A stretch of 15,830 nt of DNA from Acidimicrobiales bacterium (GCA_020631315.1 JAHDHM010000041.1:1-15830); one strand, 5' to 3'; shown: positions 4,434 to 12,590, numbered from the stretch's first letter. Notes: generated by a model from the letters alone, not told the origin. Translations and numbers: made by a program.

Positions 4434-6710
4434 GTGACTGCGCCCCGCCAACTCGTCGTCGTGGGCGCCGCCGCGGGCATGGGGCGCTGGCTGCATCAGC
4501 ACCTGTTCTCGACGCTCGACGTCGAACGCCTCGTGTTGGTCGACCGCCGACTCGACGCCGACGGGTTCGCCGAGCTCGCGGATGAGCGGACCACCGTCAC
4601 CGATCTCGACGGGCTCGACCCGGCGGTCCTCGCCACACCCGGCACTGCGTTGTGCCTCGCCGTCCCCCGAGCCGGCGTCCGCGCACTCGCGGAACGGCTG
4701 CTCCCGCAGATGGCCGACGACGCGATCGTGTTCGACATCTCGTCGGCCATGCGGTCTGCGCTCGACGACATGCACGCTGCAGCGAAGCCAGGGCAGATCG
4801 TGTTCGGCAGCCACCCGCTGTTCAGCCCGCTGGTCCGCACCATGGACGGTCAGACGATCGTTGTGGCACCACCCGCCGAAGGTGACATCACCTGGTTCGT
4901 CGACGCGGTGAACGACGCCGGCGGCATCGTGAAGCACGTCGACCCGGACCGTCACGACGACGTGATGGCCTACGTCGAGACACTGGCCCAGCAGACGCTG
5001 CTCGGCTTCGCCGACGCAGTCACCGCCTCGGGTCTCGACCTCGAACGCGACCTGTGGGAGAGCCGCACGCCGCTGTTCGAGACCCTGCTCGGCCTGGCCA
5101 CCAACGTGCTGGCCGAGTCGCAGCAGACGCACATCACCTCACGCCAGTCCGGCGACGACGCAGCTCGGATGCGTGACGCACTCACCGAAGTGATGTCACT
5201 CGACCGCTCGGCCGATCCAGGCGCCCACATCGAGGCCATCCGCGACCGATTCTCCGGCAGCCTCTTCGACACCATTCAGGCCACCGCCACCGCAGCGATC
5301 GCCGCGGCGCAGGCGAAGAAGGCCGAACTGTCGCGCCATGCCCGCACGGGCGAGCTCGTCGGCCTCACCCAGGCCGAACGGCCTGATGCGCTGCGCGTCG
5401 GCCGCATCCGCGACCTCAGCCCCACCACCGTCACCCTCGAAGAGGTGATGGTCGGTGACCGAGGCAACGCAGCGATGCTCGACGGACCCGGCGCCGCCAA
5501 CGCCGCACGTCTCGGCAAGGGCGGCAAGCCGTCGCGCACCCGCTTCGGTCTCGGCCGCATCGACGTGGCCGCGGGTCCCGAACTCGATGCCCGTCTCGAC
5601 GACTGGCTCGCCTACCTTCGTCGCGACGTCCGCTTCCTCGTGCCGGAGTCGATCTCGGGTTCCGGTGTGTTGACCGTCGTCGCCGAGCTTCGGCGGGTTC
5701 GCAACTGCGAGGTCGTGTCCGAGGTGGTCCGTACCGGTCAGCGAGCTGTGGTGATCCGCCTCGAGGTGCGCTGCGACTCCGACATCGACGACATGGTCGA
5801 ACTGCTCCGAGCCCGCGTCGCTGAGGCCTACGCCTGGCCGCAGGGCCTGTCGCTCCCCGTCGCCGACGAGTCGCTGCCGCAGGTCACCTATCTGGGTCCC
5901 GTCGGCACGTTCTCGGAGTCAGCAGCCGTCCAGGCGCTCGCCCAGTTCGGCGCCGACGTCGAAGCGGCGAAGCCGGTCGAGTCGTTCGACGAGGTGATCG
6001 CCGCCGCCGACGCCGGCGGACTGGGCGTGGTGCCGGTCGCCAGCTCGGCGTCAGGCCTGGTCGAGCGAACCGCGGTGGCGTTGCTCGACGCACCGGCGGC
6101 CGTGACGGTCAGCGGCGTGGTCGACGTGGCCGTTCGTTTCGATGCGTTCGTCCCGGCCGGCAAGACCCTCAGCGACCTCAAGGGCGCCACGGTGGTCAGC
6201 CATCCGCAGGCTCTCGAGCAGTGCACCCGGTTCATCCAACGGTGGCAGCTCGTGCCCGAGCCCAGCCCGTCGACGGCCGCCGCCATGGAGATCGCGGCCG
6301 CCGATGGCGACAAGGTGGCCCTCGGCCGAGCCGACCTCGACGTGCCCGCAGAGCTCCGGGTCGCCGAACGAGAGATCGACGACATCGCCGGTGCGCTCAC
6401 CCGATTCCTCGTCATCGGTCGAGACGGTGAGTTCGGCGAACTGGTCGGCGGCTCTGACCCGACGCTGCGGTCGCTGTGGATCGCCGCGTCGATGCGCGAC
6501 GCCCTGCCGTTGCTCGACGGGACGGGTCCAGCGTTCGACGAACTCATCACCTCGCCGGCCGGTCGGGTCCTGCTCGTGACCAGCCGCGACACCACGCTCG
6601 AGTCCAGTGCCGAGCTGCGTTTCCTCGGCCGAGCACCATGGACGCCCCGTACGCCGCTCGTCCGTCTCGGCGGCGCCATCCGCGGCCTCGATCACGGCAA
6701 GGGCCGCTGA
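4434..6710 (+). CDS. TyrA-PheA fusion: prephenate dehydrogenase-like plus prephenate dehydratase-like domains
   Basis: This is a 758-residue protein. Residues 1-235 match TyrA prephenate dehydrogenase: a nucleotide-binding VVVGAAAGMGRWL (8-20), FDISSAMRSAL (100-110), GSHPLFSPL with catalytic-type His127 (125-133), and HDDVMAYVETL (174-184). The next His of the family (E. coli TyrA ALRHF) is Gln here. Residues 240-480 match nothing I know. They include an Ala-rich helix (282-300), and a beta-alpha-beta part (412-462) that could be ACT-like; no chorismate mutase pattern is visible. Residues 483-665 match PheA dehydratase: YLGPVGTFSESAA, SHPQALEQC (589-597), STAAAME and TRFLVIG (656-662). The family's Glu-Asn pair (PIEN) is Ala536-Ser537. 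The tail (676-758) may be a worn ACT domain. The start is the GTG at 4434, with a TACCCT -10-like box at 4420-4425 and no ribosome site. Confidence 0.8.
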   Translation: MTAPRQLVVVGAAAGMGRWLHQHLFSTLDVERLVLVDRRLDADGFAELADERTTVTDLDGLDPAVLATPGTALCLAVPRAGVRALAERLLPQMADDAIVFDISSAMRSALDDMHAAAKPGQIVFGSHPLFSPLVRTMDGQTIVVAPPAEGDITWFVDAVNDAGGIVKHVDPDRHDDVMAYVETLAQQTLLGFADAVTASGLDLERDLWESRTPLFETLLGLATNVLAESQQTHITSRQSGDDAARMRDALTEVMSLDRSADPGAHIEAIRDRFSGSLFDTIQATATAAIAAAQAKKAELSRHARTGELVGLTQAERPDALRVGRIRDLSPTTVTLEEVMVGDRGNAAMLDGPGAANAARLGKGGKPSRTRFGLGRIDVAAGPELDARLDDWLAYLRRDVRFLVPESISGSGVLTVVAELRRVRNCEVVSEVVRTGQRAVVIRLEVRCDSDIDDMVELLRARVAEAYAWPQGLSLPVADESLPQVTYLGPVGTFSESAAVQALAQFGADVEAAKPVESFDEVIAAADAGGLGVVPVASSASGLVERTAVALLDAPAAVTVSGVVDVAVRFDAFVPAGKTLSDLKGATVVSHPQALEQCTRFIQRWQLVPEPSPSTAAAMEIAAADGDKVALGRADLDVPAELRVAEREIDDIAGALTRFLVIGRDGEFGELVGGSDPTLRSLWIAASMRDALPLLDGTGPAFDELITSPAGRVLLVTSRDTTLESSAELRFLGRAPWTPRTPLVRLGGAIRGLDHGKGR

Positions 6711-6737
6711 GCGACCCGCCTGCAACCGAGCGACGAC

Positions 6738-7448
6738 TCAGCTCTTGGGCGGGCCGGCAGCCGTGAAGTTCGTGCCGTCGGGGTCGACGGCCCACGACGC
6801 CTCGGCGCCCCAGTCGTCGTCGTAGACGACCTCGGACAGCGGACGACGTCGCACCGGACCGTGCGAACCCGCGGGCACGCCGAGCGTGATGGTGGCCGAG
6901 ATGGCCGTCTCATCGGGCAGGCCGAACAGCTCGCGCAGCTGTGGTTCGACCATGCCGTGCCACCCGGTCAGCACGCCGCCGTAGCCGAGTGCCCGAGCCG
7001 CGAGCAGCAGGTTCTGACAGGCGGGATAGACCGACGAGCCCTCGAACGGGCCCGGTTCGCGATAGCGGTTGAGGCACACGAGGATCACGACGGGGATCTG
7101 TTCGAAGTGGTCCACGTAGTGCTGCATGGTCGCGGCCATGCGGGCCTTGGGTGACGAGCGATCGATGCCGCTCCCCTGCTCGTAGCCGTCGCTGCGACGC
7201 TTCGAGTTCCAGCCGTCACGGAACGCCTCGCCGAGCAGGGCCTTGGCCTGCGTGGCCTTCGGACCATCACGCAACACCAGGAAACGCGTCGGCTGACGGT
7301 TCGAGCCGCTCGGGGCACGAGTGGCGTGCCACAGGATCTGGGCGAGGTCCTCCTCGTCCACCGGATCGTCGGTGTAGCGGCGGATGGCCCGGGTGGTCGC
7401 CATCGCCTCCAGCACATCGAGCTCGCTCCGGCTGCGCTCGTCGCTCAC
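6738..7448 (-). CDS. Nitroreductase family protein (FMN-dependent oxidoreductase)
   Basis: This 236-residue protein has the nitroreductase fold markers: an N-terminal FMN-phosphate motif TTRAIRRYTDDPV (18-30), a helix APSGSNRQPTRFLVLRD (45-61) that places the flavin, and a late ALGYGGVLTGWHG segment (about 153-165) followed by LGVPAG near the C-terminus. Family members use NAD(P)H to reduce nitro groups, quinones, flavins or enones as cytosolic dimers; the natural substrate here is unknown. It starts with a GTG (7448-7446) that overlaps the stop of the ClC gene (GTGA, 4-base overlap), so it is translated in a coupled fashion after the channel gene. It converges on the TyrA-PheA gene with 27 bases between stops. 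The middle insert (WNSKRRSDGYEQGSGIDRSS) is longer than in minimal nitroreductases. Confidence 0.88.
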   Translation of the reverse strand: MSDERSRSELDVLEAMATTRAIRRYTDDPVDEEDLAQILWHATRAPSGSNRQPTRFLVLRDGPKATQAKALLGEAFRDGWNSKRRSDGYEQGSGIDRSSPKARMAATMQHYVDHFEQIPVVILVCLNRYREPGPFEGSSVYPACQNLLLAARALGYGGVLTGWHGMVEPQLRELFGLPDETAISATITLGVPAGSHGPVRRRPLSEVVYDDDWGAEASWAVDPDGTNFTAAGPPKS

Positions 7449-9115
7449 GGTTGGCTGGTCTCTTCGAGGATCTCGTCGAGCCGCACGATGTCGTCGGCGG
7501 TGACCACCCCGATGAACTGGCCGTTGCCGTCGGTGACGGGGATCTTGTCGAGCCCCTGCTCCTCCATGACCGCGGTCGCTTCTCGCAGGGTCATGGACAG
7601 CCGGGCCGGCCGCACCGCACGCATGATGCGCGACACGGGCACCGAGCCCCAGTTGTCGCGTTCGATCTCGGACGCGTCAGGCACCTGGCACATGCCGATG
7701 TAGCGGCCCTCGTCGACCACGACGCCGACCATCTCCTTGCGGCGGAGCGCGTGGTTCCAGACGAAGTCGTTCAACGTGGTGTCGGGAGGGATGGTCTCGA
7801 CATCGGTCCGCAGCACCGACGTGACGGGCAGGCGGAAGCGACGCTCGAGGTGACCCGAGCGGGTCACGCGCTGGTACGACGAGACGGATGCGCCGCCGAC
7901 GACGACCTGCGACACCGCCACGGCGATGAGGCCGGGCACGACGAACTCGGTGGCGCCGGTCGACTCGGCCACGAACATCACCGACGTCAGCGGAGTGCGA
8001 TAGCCCGCACCCAGGAAGGCTGCGAGCCCGATGAAGGGGAACAGCCGAAGCGCGTTCTCGTCGGCCACGAGCTCACCGACAATGCGGCCGGTGATCAGCC
8101 CGAACACGGCGAGCGGGATGAACACACCGCCGACGCCGCCCGCACCGATCGACACGGTCGTCGCGACCATGCGGATGGCGAGCAGCACGAGCAAGAGTCC
8201 GATGCCGTGCCCTGGCTCGAGCACCCATTCGAGAATCGACTCGCCGGCGGACGGCCCCATCGAGAGCGGTTCGCCGTCGTAGAGCCAGTCGGTCAACAGG
8301 ACGAGGCCGCCGAGCAGCAGCGCACCGCCGGCGACTCGCTGCCACCAGATGACCTCGGTCGACGCACGCTTGGCCAGGGCCAGCAAGCGGGTGAACAACA
8401 CGGCACCAGCGCCGGCGAACAGGCCGACGACGGCGGCGCCCCACAGCTCGGTGCGGTCGAACGCGAGCAGTTCGTCGCCGCCGACCGAGCCGAGGATCTC
8501 GTCGGCGTCGAAGATCTCGCCCGTGCCGAAGAAGGCGACGAACGTGACGTAGCTGGCCGCTGACGCGATCAGCGCCGGCAGCAACGCTCGGCGTGCGACG
8601 TCGCCCTGGTACGGCGACTCGAGCGCGAACAAGACACCGGTCGCGGGTGCCTTGAAGATGGCCGCGACACCGGCGGCCGCACCCGCCACCATCAGCGCCT
8701 TGTTGTCCTTGTCGCGGAACAGCCAACGCAGCCGGGTCTGGATCGACGCACCGACCGCGGCACCTGCGTAGATCGACGGGCCTTCGAGACCGACCGCAGC
8801 ACCGCCGCCGACGGTCGCGGCACCGGCAGGGAGCCGCACGAGCAGATCCCGGGTGCGGATGCGGGGGCGACGATCGTGATACGCCGCGATGTACTCCTCC
8901 GACGTCGCCGGCGACATGCCCTTGCCGACCCAGCGCAGGAACAGCACCGCGAACAACAGGCCTGCGCCCGGGGTGATGACGCGCACCCACAGCGGCGCTT
9001 CGAGCACGTCGTGCAACAGCCACTCGACCGTCACGAGTTCGACGACCGCCACCACGAGACCGGTCAGCACACCGACGCCTGCGTAGACGACGAATCTCAG
9101 GATCCGATCACGCAT
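7445..9115 (-). CDS. ClC-family chloride channel/antiporter with C-terminal CBS pair
   Basis: This 556-residue membrane protein starts at the ATG at 9115, preceded by AGGAGG (9125-9120) at 4 bases. A GTG at 9145 would add 10 residues but has no site. The ClC signature GLEGPSIYAGAAVG (109-122) includes the gating glutamate Glu111. GVFIP (330-334) and a Tyr in VSSYQ (near 414) match the other pore parts. The first pore motif, GSGIP in the family, reads GKGMSP (64-69). The internal proton glutamate of ClC-ec1 (second E of FIIEE) is Ser167 here (FALES). After about 420 residues of membrane domain come two CBS domains (about 432-492 and 494-552, the latter with LDKIPVTDGNGQFIGVVTADD), which usually bind adenine nucleotides and regulate transport. 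It forms an operon with the nitroreductase. Confidence 0.92.
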   Translation of the reverse strand: MRDRILRFVVYAGVGVLTGLVVAVVELVTVEWLLHDVLEAPLWVRVITPGAGLLFAVLFLRWVGKGMSPATSEEYIAAYHDRRPRIRTRDLLVRLPAGAATVGGGAAVGLEGPSIYAGAAVGASIQTRLRWLFRDKDNKALMVAGAAAGVAAIFKAPATGVLFALESPYQGDVARRALLPALIASAASYVTFVAFFGTGEIFDADEILGSVGGDELLAFDRTELWGAAVVGLFAGAGAVLFTRLLALAKRASTEVIWWQRVAGGALLLGGLVLLTDWLYDGEPLSMGPSAGESILEWVLEPGHGIGLLLVLLAIRMVATTVSIGAGGVGGVFIPLAVFGLITGRIVGELVADENALRLFPFIGLAAFLGAGYRTPLTSVMFVAESTGATEFVVPGLIAVAVSQVVVGGASVSSYQRVTRSGHLERRFRLPVTSVLRTDVETIPPDTTLNDFVWNHALRRKEMVGVVVDEGRYIGMCQVPDASEIERDNWGSVPVSRIMRAVRPARLSMTLREATAVMEEQGLDKIPVTDGNGQFIGVVTADDIVRLDEILEETSQP

Positions 9116-9211
9116 CGGGCCTCCTGAGACGAGCGCGGTGGACACTCAGCATGGTCGACCGCAGGCGCTGCATCGCAACATATTGGACCCTGCGTCCTAC
9201 GATCGTCAGGC
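9116..9211. promoter_or_regulatory. Divergent intergenic region between the ClC gene and the metallo-beta-lactamase gene
   Basis: These 96 bases must hold both promoters. On the minus strand the ClC ribosome site AGGAGG lies at 9125-9120. On the plus strand a TANNNT box, TACGAT (9198-9203), ends 8 bases before the ATG at 9212, again with no clear ribosome site. TTGGAC at 9183-9188 is too close to be its -35. Confidence 0.35.
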
Positions 9212-9940
9212 ATGACCGGCATGGACGACGACCGCTTCTACTTCCGCCAGCTGCTCGCAGGGCGCGACTTCGCCGTGGACAACGGCCTGGCGCAGCAGAT
9301 GGTCAACTTCGTCTACCTGATCGGCGACCGAGCGACGGGCGAAGCCGTCGTGGTCGACCCGGCCTATGCGGTCGGTGATCTGCTCGACATCCTCGCGGCC
9401 GACGACATGAAGCTCACCGGCGTCCTGGCCACCCACTACCACCCGGACCACGTGGGTGGCTCGATGATGGGCCACGACATCGAGGGCGTCGCGGCGCTGC
9501 TCGAACTCCAGGGCGTGAAGATCCACGTCCAGCGTGACGAGGCGGAGTGGGTCAAGAAGGTCACCCACGTGTCGGACTCCGACCTCTCCCTCCACGACGG
9601 TGGCGACGTGGTGACCGTCGGCGACATCGACATCGAGCTCATCCACACGCCAGGTCACACACCCGGCAGCCAGTGCTTTCTGGTCAACGGCAGCCTGATC
9701 GCCGGCGACACGCTGTTCCTCGACGGCTGTGGCCGCACCGACCTCCCCGGTAGCGATGCCTCGCAGATGTACGACTCGCTGCATCGGAAGCTGTCGAAGG
9801 TGCCCGACGACGCCGTCCTGTTCCCGGGCCACCGCTACTCGTTCCACAGCTCGGCGAGCATGGGCCAGACCCGCGAGACCAACTTCGTGTTCCGGCCCAA
9901 GACCGAAGAGCAGTGGATGATGATGTTCGGCCAGGGCTGA
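9212..9940 (+). CDS. Metallo-beta-lactamase fold hydrolase, persulfide dioxygenase / glyoxalase II-like
   Basis: This 242-residue protein has the full metal-binding set: THYHPDH (His75, His77, Asp79, His80), HTPGHTPGSQ (His149), GDTLF (Asp166) and FPGHRY (His207). GCGRTDLPG at 172-180 is characteristic of the persulfide dioxygenase (ETHE1) and glyoxalase II branch. It lacks the long C-terminal substrate domain of glyoxalase II, which favours the ETHE1-like side. Persulfide dioxygenases oxidise glutathione or mycothiol persulfide to sulfite with one iron. The next gene is a sulfurtransferase, a common partner in sulfide detoxification, and this supports the assignment. Residues 86-125 are longer than in minimal members (DIEGVAALLELQGVKIHVQ). 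The ATG at 9212 is taken as the start; an ATG 9 bases further in is possible. Confidence 0.85.
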   Translation: MTGMDDDRFYFRQLLAGRDFAVDNGLAQQMVNFVYLIGDRATGEAVVVDPAYAVGDLLDILAADDMKLTGVLATHYHPDHVGGSMMGHDIEGVAALLELQGVKIHVQRDEAEWVKKVTHVSDSDLSLHDGGDVVTVGDIDIELIHTPGHTPGSQCFLVNGSLIAGDTLFLDGCGRTDLPGSDASQMYDSLHRKLSKVPDDAVLFPGHRYSFHSSASMGQTRETNFVFRPKTEEQWMMMFGQG

Positions 9941-9981
9941 GCAACCGCCACGACGACCGCCTCACTGGAACGGGTCACCTC

Positions 9982-10818
9982 ATGAGCACGCTGCCACCCA
10001 TCGCCACACTCGACGAACTGCGCGACCTCCTCGACCTCGACACCGTCGTCTGGTGCGACGTGCGTTGGTATCTCGACGGGCGTGATGCCCGCGCCGCCTA
10101 CGACGCGGGCCACCTGCCGGGAGCGGTGTTCATCGACATGGACACCGTGCTGGCCGCCCCACCCTCGCCCGAGGCTGGCCGGCATCCCCTCCCATCACCA
10201 GCCACATTCGCCGAGGAACTGGGCGCGCTCGGCATCGGCGACGGCGACGTAGTCGTGGCCTACGACGACAACGGAGGGCTGCAGGCCGGGCGCATGGTCT
10301 GGATGCTGCGAGCCATCGGCCGAGCCGCGGTCGTGCTCGACGGCGGCATGCAGTCGTGGACGGGCGAGCTGACCACCGACGTGCCCGAGCGGGCTGCCGT
10401 CGAACGGACGGTTGTCGACTGGCCCACCGAACTGCTCGTCGACATCGACGAGGTCGCTGCCCTCTCCGCTGCAGGCGACGCGGTCATCATCGACGCCAGA
10501 GCCGCGGCTCGCTACCGAGGCGAGATGGAACCCGTCGACCCGAAGGCCGGACACATCCCCGGAGCGAAGGTCCGCCCCGTCACCGACAACGTCGTCGACG
10601 GCTCGTTCAAGTCCGCCGAGGAACTCCGGGCCGACTTCGAAGCCATCGGCGTCACGAACGACACCGAGGTGATCGCCTACTGCGGGTCAGGCGTCACCGC
10701 GTGCCACAACATCCTGGCCATCGAGCGTGCCGGTCTCGGCACCGCCCGGTTGTTCGCAGGATCGTGGTCGCAGTGGTCGAACGACGATGCCCGTCCGGTC
10801 GCCACCGGCGACGACTGA
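9982..10818 (+). CDS. Two-domain sulfurtransferase (thiosulfate / 3-mercaptopyruvate, rhodanese fold)
   Basis: This 278-residue protein has two rhodanese domains. The N-terminal one (about 5-130) carries VVWCDVRWYLDGRDARAAYDAGHLPGAVFIDMD and has no catalytic cysteine loop. The C-terminal one (about 150-272) has IIDARAAARYRGE, GHIPGAKVRP and the active loop YCGSGVTACH with Cys234. CGSGVTA is the loop type of 3-mercaptopyruvate sulfurtransferases (SseA), whereas CRKGVT marks classical thiosulfate enzymes, so mercaptopyruvate or mixed specificity is likely. The ATG at 9982 is preferred because the tandem-rhodanese alignment begins there; an upstream frame to 9913 overlaps the previous gene. It lies 41 bases after the metallo-beta-lactamase gene and probably forms an operon with it for sulfane-sulfur metabolism. 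Confidence 0.9.
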   Translation: MSTLPPIATLDELRDLLDLDTVVWCDVRWYLDGRDARAAYDAGHLPGAVFIDMDTVLAAPPSPEAGRHPLPSPATFAEELGALGIGDGDVVVAYDDNGGLQAGRMVWMLRAIGRAAVVLDGGMQSWTGELTTDVPERAAVERTVVDWPTELLVDIDEVAALSAAGDAVIIDARAAARYRGEMEPVDPKAGHIPGAKVRPVTDNVVDGSFKSAEELRADFEAIGVTNDTEVIAYCGSGVTACHNILAIERAGLGTARLFAGSWSQWSNDDARPVATGDD

Positions 10819-10856
10819 CCTGCGACGCATCGTGCGGGAGCATCCGGGCGACTCGC

Positions 10857-11579
10857 TCAGCCCTCATCGCTGCGGATGATCTGGATCGACGAGGCCAGCA
10901 GCTCGGAGTTCGGCACGAGGTGGATGACACCACCCGACGCTTCGATCTCGACGGCGGTGCTGTGCACCGTGGCCACTCGGCCCGTCAGCTCGCCGACCGT
11001 GATCTGATCGCCGGCCGACAACATCGACCGCAGCGCACGGGCCGCAGCGACCTCGCTCGAGACCGTCCGGCCGCCGAGGCCGACCAACAGCGACGCCGTC
11101 AGACCGATGCTGAACAGCAGTGCTGCGGCAGCGAGGTTGATGATCGTCGTGTCGATGCCGAGCTGACCGGCGGCGAGGATCACCGACGTCGCGAGGATCA
11201 CGGAGCGCACGACGACCGGGCCGTACTTCTGGGCGCTCGGCGTGGCACGTGCCAGCGCCGAGGACACACCGCCAGCGGCGAGACCCGCAGCAGCGTTGCC
11301 GACGATGAACACGATCAGCGCCGCGAACAGGCGAGGCAGGAAGTCGACCGCATCCTGCGGCAGCTGGTCGAGCGAGTCCGGGTTGACGATGCCGAGCGCC
11401 GTGATGAGACCGACGACGACGGCGATCCAGAACGCCAGGTTCGCCAGCGGTTCCGACAGCTTCTTCACCAGCTCCGGCCGGTTCTCGGCGCCGAGCATGC
11501 GTCGCACGACCACCGCCAGCACCGCGCCGACCGCGAAACCGGCAGCAACCGCGATCGCCGCACCAATCCACTCGTTCAT
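10857..11579 (-). CDS. MscS-like mechanosensitive channel family membrane protein
   Basis: This 240-residue protein has an N-terminal helix (about 4-27), further membrane segments near 47-66, 80-104, 122-142 and 145-169, then a small soluble domain. The soluble domain, SAGDQITVGELTGRVATVHS (188-207) through VIHLVPNSELLASSIQI (218-234), is the beta domain of MscS-type channels. Helix 80-104 follows FLPRLFAALIVFIVGN, the same 'F-[IL]-P-x-x-x-x-AL' pattern as in the divergent gene at 12725. The start is the ATG at 11579 with AGAGGA about 8 bases upstream. It lies 43 bases after the anti-sigma gene and is probably in the same transcript. The likely role is envelope or osmotic stress response, by family. 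Confidence 0.82.
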   Translation of the reverse strand: MNEWIGAAIAVAAGFAVGAVLAVVVRRMLGAENRPELVKKLSEPLANLAFWIAVVVGLITALGIVNPDSLDQLPQDAVDFLPRLFAALIVFIVGNAAAGLAAGGVSSALARATPSAQKYGPVVVRSVILATSVILAAGQLGIDTTIINLAAAALLFSIGLTASLLVGLGGRTVSSEVAAARALRSMLSAGDQITVGELTGRVATVHSTAVEIEASGGVIHLVPNSELLASSIQIIRSDEG

Positions 11580-11622
11580 CGCAGCATCCTCTCGTACGGC
11601 GCAGGCCCCTGCCACCGGCGGT

Positions 11623-11961
11623 TCACGTCGGCTCCGGGGGATCGATGAGCAACCGAGCGGTCCGTGCGCCGGAGCCGAACACCGACATCATCAAGGCCAG
11701 GTCTTCACGGTTCTGGAGCGAAGCAGCGACACGAGTCCGCATCCGCTCCTCGAGACCCGGTTCGGGCTGCAGCAGCGTCGACAGAGCGTCGTCGAGACGA
11801 GCCGTCGGACCGGCATCCACGGAGAGTTCGCCACTGGCGATCTGCTCGAGCTCGTCCGCGCACTTCATGCACGACTCGACGTGCTGTTCGAGACCTTCGT
11901 CGATCTCGCCGGACTCGAGCCAGGCGGCGAGTCGCTTGCGACTGGGATGGCGCCAGCTCAT
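11623..11961 (-). CDS. Zinc-type anti-sigma factor (ZAS, soluble)
   Basis: This 112-residue protein carries the anti-sigma zinc motif His-x3-Cys-x2-Cys: HVESCMKC with His27, Cys31 and Cys34, in a helical setting (LAAWLESGEIDEGLEQHVES, DELEQIASGEL). These proteins bind and sequester their ECF sigma factor. There is no clear membrane helix, so it looks cytosolic like RsrA, but the extra N-terminal cysteine of RsrA is absent. A redox switch would therefore have to rely on Cys31 and Cys34 alone. The start is placed at the ATG at 11961, which overlaps the sigma stop by 4 bases (ATGA); a GTG three codons earlier is possible but sits directly on the GGGAGA site. The pairing with the sigma gene makes the assignment firm. 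The C-terminal half is unknown. Confidence 0.85.
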   Translation of the reverse strand: MSWRHPSRKRLAAWLESGEIDEGLEQHVESCMKCADELEQIASGELSVDAGPTARLDDALSTLLQPEPGLEERMRTRVAASLQNREDLALMMSVFGSGARTARLLIDPPEPT

Positions 11962-12590
11962 GACTTCCACTCTCCCAGAGCATTGGCCAGTGTCCGGCGC
12001 GCACGCAGCAGGCGGGTCTTGACCGTGGGCAGGGGGATGTCAAGGGCCTCGGCGATGTCGTCGTAGCTCATGTGTTCGAGCTCCCGCATGACCACGATGC
12101 TCCTCGAGAGATCGTCCAACCTGTCCAGTGCCGCTTCGAAGTCCGCGAGCGCTGCACGGTGCTGCACGCGCTGTTCCACCGTCTCACCCGTCACCTGCTC
12201 CGGCATCTCGGTCGGATCGTGGAGGACGTCTCGACGGCGGCGCAGCGTGCTGATCGCGGTGTTGTGGGCGATGCGCAGGACCCAGCTCTTCAATGACGAG
12301 TCGCCACGAAACGACGGCAGCGCCTGCCAGGCCTTGATCAACGTGTCCTGCGTGACGTCTTCGGCCAAGGCCGAGTCACGAACGATCGACAGCGCCACCC
12401 GATAGATCGCCTCGGAATGCTCGGCGACGAGCAGTCGAAGATCCTCAGCATCGTCGCGAGCCGGATCTGGCTGGGTGACGGCGCCGGCATCGGGCGTGGT
12501 GGAGGGAGTCGAGTTCACGAGAGTCACGGGCACCGACCACACCGCTGACGTTCGCCGACCGAGGCGAAAGGGCAGTGCGAGTGCGTCCAT
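11958..12590 (-). CDS. ECF-type RNA polymerase sigma factor
   Basis: Sigma region 2 is LRLLVAEHSEAIYRVALSIV, then DSALAEDVTQDTLIKAWQAL and SFRGDSSLKSWVLRIAHNTA (-10 recognition and melting). Region 4 is LDRLDDLSRSIVVMREL, then MSYDDIAEALDIPLPTVKTR and LLRARRTLANAL (helix-turn-helix for -35 recognition). There is no region 3, as usual in the ECF family (normal length 170-200). The start is uncertain. The ATG at 12590 gives 210 residues with an unstructured N-tail (DALALPFRLGRRT). GTG codons at 12542, 12527 and 12518 would give family-like lengths; none has a convincing ribosome site. The anti-sigma gene overlaps its stop by 4 bases. The repeat-rich region upstream may hold its own promoter and target sites. 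Confidence 0.92.
   Translation of the reverse strand: MDALALPFRLGRRTSAVWSVPVTLVNSTPSTTPDAGAVTQPDPARDDAEDLRLLVAEHSEAIYRVALSIVRDSALAEDVTQDTLIKAWQALPSFRGDSSLKSWVLRIAHNTAISTLRRRRDVLHDPTEMPEQVTGETVEQRVQHRAALADFEAALDRLDDLSRSIVVMRELEHMSYDDIAEALDIPLPTVKTRLLRARRTLANALGEWKS

Noticed and set aside
4314..5132. 272-residue open frame on the minus strand
   Set aside because: It overlaps the tRNA-Ser gene and is antisense to the TyrA-PheA fusion; its composition is shadow-like.
6706..6742. GCTGAG (6706-6711) / CTCAGC (6737-6742) inverted repeat between convergent genes as a terminator
   Set aside because: The stem is 6 bp with a 25-base loop and no T-tract, too weak to support.
7151..8563. 470-residue open frame on the plus strand
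   Set aside because: It lies antisense to the ClC and nitroreductase genes, whose motifs are clear; its composition is His/Asp/Glu-rich shadow sequence.
10356..11648. 430-residue open frame on the plus strand
   Set aside because: It is an Arg-rich alternate frame through the sulfurtransferase, continuing antisense through the MscS-like gene.
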